Below, piece by piece: positions 57,513 through 64,000 of a stretch of 64,000 nt of DNA (position 1 is its first letter; each line of letters starts with the position of its first letter). The notes below the pieces were generated by a model that saw nothing but the letters and a program-made list of their open reading frames with translations, had not been told where the DNA came from and searched no databases. The position numbers and the translations under genes are program-made. The stretch covers positions 1 through 64,000 of the forward strand of contig CAMXCT020001700.1 of NCBI GenBank assembly GCA_947184155.2. Direction: 5' to 3'. The DNA is from Cladocopium goreaui. Its lineage: Eukaryota > Sar > Dinophyceae > Suessiales > Symbiodiniaceae.

Positions 57513-60500
57513 TCAGGTTTTGCCTGGCTCAACTTCCGGCTCAAAATCAAAGTCCTCCAAATTGGGATAAGTTGGGTACCTTTCCAATGGTATAGTCCTG
57601 GCTATCCGAGTCTGTCCTGAGCATTTCTGGGATCTTGCTAGGAACTCTAAGTTCTGCTCCTTTCCACCTGTGGTGAATCCCCACCTGTGTGGCTGCACTC
57701 GCTGCACCCTCTGCTTGGTATGCATTGGACTTGTGCTTTGGAACCTCGGTCCATGGCCCAAAATCCAGACTGTCCAGCCCCATTTTTTTCATTCCTGAGG
57801 CGTTCACGAAGGAAAAGCCATCTGGAACCTGGAGTGGGGTCCCAAGTCAATGCTGCAACTGCCCACATCTCACTTTCTGAAATTGCAGAGGAAGTTCTCT
57901 TCAGAGTGTCTACAAAGTTCTAGAAAATTCCCCAAGAAAAGCGGGACCAAGAAATTCGAAAAAGTCTCTGTTTCCGCACCTTGCCCAACATCATCTCTGT
58001 GATCTCGACCCAGTCCTGCCGCAGTGAGTGCAACACACCAAGCCCAATTTCTGGAAAATTCCGGCCCTTCCAAGTGGAAAAGTGCTGATGACATGCTGTG
58101 GCCAGTTCTCAACATTGCATCTGGGACTTCCTTCAGTGGCTCAACAGATAGATAACTGTTGCCATCACGCTATGAAAAGACTGACTGCCGTCCTAAGGTT
58201 GACGAAAACCAGAGGGTACCAACCACAAAAGCATTCTTTGGGTCTTGAGTGATAGCTATCATCGACACCTTCCCCCTAGTCATCCTTGGAATTGGTCGAG
58301 GCAAGTTTGGTTTCCAAGTCACTTCGACCAACATAAGGTCGCGGACGCCAGTTGATTTTGGCCTCCTGTACCTGCCGCTTTCAGTTCCAGGTGGTGCAGA
58401 AATGCGATTCCCAGGTCCCCCTAACTCCAAAGAGTTTTAGCAATCACAGTTTGAATGGCTGTTTGAATGTAAACATACCCTAGAGTTTCACAGCTTTCAC
58501 AGCTTTCACAGCTTTCACAGCTTCACAATCTGTTTCAACGGGAGGAAAACTGCAACAGCATCCCAGTTGATCCATCCTCGAGGAGTCCCACTGGAACATA
58601 ACCTCGGCAGGGAACAAAAACCACCATCACCTGATTCGGTTGACACACTCATATCTCATCATTTTAAGGAAGTTCAAGGCCTAATTGTTTGGGAAGTCTG
58701 ACCACGCAAAACAGGTCGGTAATGGTCTGTAGCAGATGTATCAGTCCATAATCTGTTTGACCAGTGGATAATCAAGATCCCCCATTTAGCTTTGTCCCAA
58801 AAATTACATATAAATCCACCATAGGTCAATCCTCATTTTCCCTACGATTCCCCACGGTTAAACAGCCACTTTGATGTAAAGGCATCGCTGGGTCGCCCGG
58901 ACGACAGTGGAAGGAGAGCCATTCCAACAGAAAGCGCCGAGTCGTCTCAACTCCTCGAGGATCCGCTCCCCAATGCCTTGGCTATCCCAAATCTTGCTCA
59001 ACTCAAGACTCTGAATGATTGCAGAACCACTTTCTGAAAACGAACTTCTAATTGATTCCTGAAGCCTCATTGGCATTGGGGTTCGACTGAAAATAGGGCC
59101 CAAGTTTCATAAGTTTACCTCTGGTTCCCCATTGTTTCATGGATTCATGGTCATAAAATTGGGGCTTTATCGGCTTAATCGGCTTAATCCCATCCGACCC
59201 CAGTCATCCCCCTACTGTAGTCATCCACCTGAGCAGCCGGGCTCAAGGCCATAGCGGGTGAAGTCTCGAATGAGATCCAATCGCTCACTGGCGGAAATGT
59301 CCCAGTGCCTCTTTTCTTTGATCTCCTAGGGCCGGAGATCGCGAGAGCACCCTGAAGCAGCTGGAGAATCCACCATTTTAAATCTCTATTCTGGACTCGA
59401 AACAGGTGGATTCCACTTCGATGGCCCGAGGGTCAGTGATGCGAACTTGTTATAGTACAGTCCTATAGTGGCTTGCTATTAAAGCCAGCTGGAATCGAAC
59501 TGTCCAAAGGCAAAGCCACGCCAAATAGCCACAGCAAGAAAGATCTGATTGCTGTAAAATGTGAAGTCTCCCTGAGACTGCAACTGGTGAGGCAACACAT
59601 GAGGCAATACATTTCGGTACACTAGACGCTGCATGCCAACTCCCGAACTCGTTCAACCAAAATCTCTCAAGATCAGCCCTTTGAACTTTTGAACCTCCCT
59701 GCACTCGTTGGATCAAAGCTTCTGTAAAGAGCCAAGGTTTGATGAGGGCACCCCGTCCCACCATGACAGAGTCCACACCATGAGTCGCACCTTGGTGAGG
59801 TGGGTACCACGGTCTCACCACTTAACTTACGTCTTAGTTAAGTTTGGGATGTTGCGACAAATGTCCAAAAATTCCTGGAGATGTTGCAACAGATCTTCCA
59901 TGAGTACGGCTATCAGGGGGAATGATCTTTCTATCCTCTATGCCAGTTTCAGATCTTTCCACCCAACCACCAGGTTTCACCAGGCAACAATGCTGTTCGA
60001 CTTCTTCCCAGTTCATGGCATCGCCACATCCTGCCACTTCGACAAATGGTGGTCTGCAAAAACAAGGGGTCCCCATGGAAAATCGGAGGAAAATCTGATC
60101 AACTTAAAGACCACCAGAATGTGGTGAGCCGAGCCACCTCTGATTTCTTGGATTTCTTGGATTTCTTGGATTTCTCATTCCAAAATGTATGTTAGATTTC
60201 AGACCATGACTATCTAGGCAGCATTTTCCAAAATTGAGACCCTCAGATCCAAAATGAACGCTCTAATGATCCCCAAAGGTCAGCACAAAAAAATAAAGTT
60301 TCTGCTTGAAACTGATATTGGCCATCACCAGCCTGATCAACACTAACCACACAACATTAACATTGAAGAGTCTCAGCCCTAATCACAGAATGCTACAGCA
60401 AAGGTATGCAGATTGAACACCCAACAACGAGGTCAATTTCCAGCTACGCAAAAACCTAGTTCCGAGACGTTTTTGGAAGATCTACCTACCCAAACAAGTA

Positions 60501-62946
60501 GACTTGCCCTCCACGGGTTGGAAATGAGCAAATACTGAAGCCTATGAAAGGAGTTGGGCACTTTCTTCGGCCACTGCACCTCAGCTTCAGAGAAGTTTAG
60601 CTTCGGCCATAGTTTTTGTGGAAGTCATAGGAAAGAAACATCTTAAATATTAGCGGTGTTTTTTGGGGTGCGATGTTCATCATTCATAGCAAGAAATCCC
60701 CAATAAGTTGGAGAATCATGTCCAATGAAAAGCCGTCATGTGGGGTGAAGTCGATCATTTTGACCCATACCGTCCAGTACGGTCCATACCCACACTTTAG
60801 AGCCAGAAATCACCAGAAATGTTCCATCGAAAGCTGCCTGCGACATGGTCACATGTCCCGTTCTCTTACACCAATCGAGCCCAAAAAGATCCAAAAAGTA
60901 TGAAAGTCACGAATGATGGATCAGCATCCTGATACAAAAATTGAAGCCATCCAGATAAATCCAGATATATAAATCCAGAAAATCCCTGGCCAAGGTGCTC
61001 CTTGATGTAATCCCAATCCGCCAGTTTGGTATAGCGCTGTCGTGCAGTTCGACCGTGCAAGACCAAGGCGCTGACACCCCAGCCCTGGCACGAGCCCCGT
61101 TATTTGGTGGATGATCTTTGATGGTAACCACCATTTAAAATTTATGGGGATATTTACCATTGAATTGGAAATATCATAAATTGAATAAATTTTGGATTTG
61201 GGAGACCCCATTGTCAGACAAACCCATGTCTAGACAGCATGCCGAACTGTGTCTCTGGCTTGAATTCCATGATGCCATGCCCTTCTTCCTGCGTTTTTTT
61301 TTCAAAGACACACATCTAATCTAGTGGATAGTCTCATGGTTGGCTGGCTCAGTGCTAGCACCGAAAGAAATAGAAATCATTGAGGCTCTACTCAGATTGC
61401 GGCGCCTGGGACCAGCTCAAAATCATGGGTAAATTTGGACTTTTTCCCAAAAGTGAGCTGCAAAAATGGCACCCCCCGCACTCCTCCAGCTTGGGCACCA
61501 AGTTGTGAGCATAGCGGCCATTGAAATCCTTCAGCCTGTTATCCTGCACCCACAATGGAGCAAGCTTGGCCTGCAACATCTACATTGCCGCTAAAACTGC
61601 AAAGCTCCAAATGTACTGTCACTGGGCTACGATGTTTCCCTCTTGCCTCCATGTGAGCTGTGCGCATTTTCAATGTCAGGGCTTTTGTCTTCAAAACACC
61701 TGACCTCAGATACAATCCTCACGGTCCACCTACTCTCTGTGCAAGAGGTAGAGGTAGTCAAACTAGTACCGCATATCTTTCCAGGCTGAACCATTTTTCC
61801 AGCTGAACCCACTTTCCAGCTTTTCTTCCAGACAACACTGATAGGTGGCAATGTCAAGGAAATCCCGAAAACACTGACACACCTGACAGCACCACAATCT
61901 GCACCCTGCTTGAATTGGGATTGCTATCTATCTATCTATCTATCTAATCTAATCTAATCTACTGCAATCTAATCTAATCTAATCTAGTCTAATCTAATCT
62001 AATCTAATATAATAAATCTAATATAATACATCTAATCTATCTATCTCTCTATCTCTCTATCTCTCTATCTCTCTATCTCTCCATCTCTCTGTCTCGATCT
62101 GAATGTGTATGTGCAGTCACATCCATGCAGCTGAGCAGCATGCATCTCACTATGCCTTCCAAATGGCCAGCCTTCGCCATGAGCCTCGAGCCAGCACCTC
62201 GCCGATGCACCTGCTGCGTAACGATGAGTGAACGATCTTCTACAATGCCACAAGAATGTAAGTTGTTCATCCATGAATCTATGAGAGGTATCTGCCCCAA
62301 ATGCGATATGTCTGATGAGTATTCATATTTCAACACAAGCTCACACACTCTAATTCGTTGCAGCTCTGGAGAACACATGGAGGAATGCTAAGTGGTGAAT
62401 GCGCCGCCTCATCGAGCGGACATCCGCAATTGATGTCCACGAAATCACAGTCAACATTCTCATCAATAAATTGTGCCGCCTGAGATTGGATTTGAGGCAC
62501 CTCCCTGTTCCAAAAAAACTGGTCCATGTACAAAAATAGGCAGCTGCTCATGATTGGGCGGTTCTCAAACTGTTGGACACAGCAAGGTTTGCAAGGTTTC
62601 TAAATGCCATGCCGCTTCATTGGATAAGAGATCGGAGAAAAAGGCGGGTCCCTTGCAAGTCCAGGAACTGTCCCAGCTAAAGCCCAAGCCAAGATCAAGT
62701 CATCCATAAGTGAATTTTGAGATGCACAGGGTGCCCATGTCAGCCAAAGCGCTTTGGACATCATGGCCACATCGCCACCTGCGATTTGGACCCCAAAGAT
62801 CTTTTCGGACTCGTGCCGTCGCAGGAGCGCCAGTTCACTCTGATAACCTCGGATGGGCCAAGTGGCCAAAGTGAGACACATCGAAAGTTGCTGAGTCCCT
62901 GGCCATCAACAATTGACATGGATAAGGCCATTTCACCAACAGTCAC
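57513..62946 (-). CDS. DUS3: tRNA-dihydrouridine synthase, Dus3 type, 17 exons seen, 5' end missing
   Basis: Flavoenzyme expected to reduce uridine 47 of tRNA to dihydrouridine with NADPH. Exons: 62904-62946 ([15 protein letters not shown]), 62753-62847 ([20 protein letters not shown]), 62408-62479 ([13 protein letters not shown], catalytic Cys in the N-x-GCP motif), 62121-62210 ([15 protein letters not shown]), 61705-61734 ([10 protein letters not shown]), about 61478-61543 ([13 protein letters not shown]), about 60985-61084 ([18 protein letters not shown]), 59971-60053 ([15 protein letters not shown]), 59723-59790 ([18 protein letters not shown] phosphate site), 59243-59325 ([20 protein letters not shown]), 58903-58976 ([14 protein letters not shown]), 58577-58602 (YVPVGLLE), 58285-58371 ([15 protein letters not shown]), 57980-58015 ([12 protein letters not shown]), 57685-57828 ([16 protein letters not shown]), 57580-57644, 57513-57554 with TGA. 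Order and phase match eukaryotic Dus3 throughout. Several donors are GC or GA. The N-terminal part with zinc fingers and the PLTxxGNLPFRR block was not found and may lie outside the window. The last two exons form an acidic extension absent from human DUS3L. Confidence 0.85.
58482..58527. repeat. 10-bp tandem repeat (tttcacagct)
   Basis: Four units in an intron of the Dus3-like gene. Confidence 0.8.
60136..60175. repeat. 10-bp tandem repeat (gatttcttgg)
   Basis: Four units in the intron between the Dus3 exons at 59971-60053 and about 60985-61084. The rest of that 0.9-kb intron has no recognisable feature. Confidence 0.8.
61921..62098. repeat. TCTA / ATCTA / TCTC microsatellite
   Basis: Pyrimidine-rich on the plus strand; sits in the Dus3 intron between 61735 and 62120. 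Confidence 0.9.
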
Positions 62947-63180
62947 CTGCAGGCACGATTCGAACGAAATCTTCCCACCCAGCTGTGACTCAGCCGGACT
63001 TAAAAAATATGCTCCTAGAAATGAAACCTCGGTGTTTTATCGTTTGTCCAAAACAGGTGATTTTACACCGACACGAAGCTATCTGTTTTTGAATCTACCA
63101 TCAAATCAAAATCCATTGGATCATGGCCAAGGGGGTTCTCATCATCATAGATTTGATTTGTACATTATGTGTGTTTTTCG

Positions 63181-63197
63181 ACATATATATATATATG

Positions 63198-63228
<31 letters not shown>

Positions 63229-63262
63229 GTATATATATATATGTATATATATATATGTATAT
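63181..63262. repeat. AT microsatellite with GTATAT interruptions
   Basis: Five blocks of (ta)n separated by tgtatata, giving a period of about 18-20 bp. Confidence 0.9.
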
Positions 63263-63274
63263 GGCTCAGCGTCG

Positions 63275-63427
63275 GCCAGCCCCCCCACCAATGGGGATGG
63301 CTTATGGTTCCCCCCCACTGTGGCCTGTGGTGGTGTGGTGTTTGGGATGTTAGTGATGGATGTCCAGTCTTGCTTCTTATGGTTCCCCCCTCCCCCCCTG
63401 TGGCCTGTGGTGGTGGGGTGTTTGGTA

Positions 63428-63430
<3 letters not shown>
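63275..63430. repeat. Tandem duplication, about 90 bp
   Basis: cttatggttcccccc and tgtggcctgtggtggt each occur twice, 79-83 bp apart. Confidence 0.7.
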
Positions 63431-63459
<29 letters not shown>

Positions 63460-63612
63460 AGTATGTATGTATGTATGTATGTATGTATGTATGTATGTAT
63501 GTATGTATCTATGTATGTATGTATGTATGTACGTCTGTATGTCTGTCTGTCTGTCTGTCTGTCTGTATGTATGTATGCATGTATATAGGTAGGTAGGTAG
63601 GTAGGTAGGTAC
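63430..63612. repeat. TGTC / GTAT / GTAG microsatellite
   Basis: (tgtc)n, (gtat)n, (tgtc)n and (gtag)n blocks in succession. 63613-64000 has no gene that I can support; the missing first Dus3 exons were sought here without a convincing hit. Confidence 0.9.
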
Positions 63613-64000
63613 ACATTTCTTTGGTTGCAACCCCAGTGTGGCTGAATATTTTTCCATGGGACACACCCCCTGAACTTTGAAAATACCAAAGTTGGGCCCG
63701 AATGAATTTCCTAGAGGGAAAATATCTTCGGGCACATGGTCAGGAAAAAAATCTTGCCAGCACGAACCCGGTTCCTTTTACGTACGATGCCTACCTCAGT
63801 CTCGGGGTCTTCCTACCTCGTTTTACAATTTAACTATATCCGTCCACCCACCCATCCATCCGTCCGCGCGGGTTTGCGGCGGCACAGTCATCTGCACCGT
63901 GTCCTCCTCCTGCCGGATTGGTTGGTAATGTCAGCATATGTCAGCATTGAACTGTCACTGCAGAGATCAGGGCTCCTGTGGCGGAGGAGGAGCCACAGGC

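Noticed and set aside
63895-63945. Possible upstream Dus3 exon ending Gly-Ala-Asp before a GA donor
   Set aside because: Phase and spacing fit, but the residues before it do not match the conserved NLPFRR block and an in-frame stop lies just upstream.

Overview
The window looks like nuclear DNA of a peridinin-type dinoflagellate, most like Suessiales (Polarella or Symbiodiniaceae-like); the species cannot be decided from sequence alone. Four things point there: (1) five tandem, single-exon, head-to-tail phosphoglycerate kinase (PGK) genes whose leader carries the FVAP motif and the second hydrophobic segment of class I plastid-targeting leaders; (2) a spliced gene for a Dus3-type tRNA-dihydrouridine synthase in which homology forces several introns with GC and GA donors; (3) very low gene density with huge micro- and minisatellites; (4) every gene that can be supported lies on the minus strand, as in dinoflagellate unidirectional gene clusters.

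Layout. 1-3.0 kb: short tandem repeats, no supported gene. 3.0-13.9 kb: a very large intronless minus-strand frame (2,878 codons from its best ATG) that chains ankyrin repeats, an F-box-like segment, an ASCH domain, a DUF3987-like P-loop ATPase, CxC5/CxC6-type cysteine clusters and the end of a KDZ-like transposase. Just upstream on the same strand is an OTU-like cysteine protease frame broken by one TGA, preceded by a duplicated 65-nt exon-like block. This is the most unusual locus here: a transposase-like protein combined with ubiquitin-pathway modules. 14.2-22 kb: satellites, a 1.2-kb minisatellite with a 366-bp higher-order period, two copies of a 0.5-kb dispersed repeat and stable hairpins. 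23.8-26.4 kb: exons of one or two spliced minus-strand genes, one with a CCCH zinc finger. 26.8-29.3 kb: a 1.5-kb segmental duplication built from palindromic CCACGG repeats, ACT trinucleotide arrays and CCGGTC arrays. 29.5-32.1 kb: a spliced minus-strand SET-domain (SMYD-like) gene. 32.6 kb: a 111-bp MITE with perfect terminal inverted repeats. 33-34 kb and 38-41 kb: long simple-sequence arrays. 37.9-45 kb: isolated coding exons on the minus strand from unidentified genes. 47.4-57.0 kb: the PGK array (copy 2 has a one-base deletion). 57.5-62.9 kb: the Dus3-like gene (17 exons seen, 5' end not found), upstream of the PGK array on the same strand. 63.2-64 kb: microsatellites.

How the genes work together. 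PGK serves the plastid Calvin cycle and its repeated copies suggest selection for dosage. Dus3 modifies tRNA; the SET and CCCH genes look like protein methylation and RNA-binding functions. Nothing suggests an operon; they are separate genes sharing a transcriptional direction. Exon boundaries were read by eye from splice signals, phase and family homology, so they are predictions.
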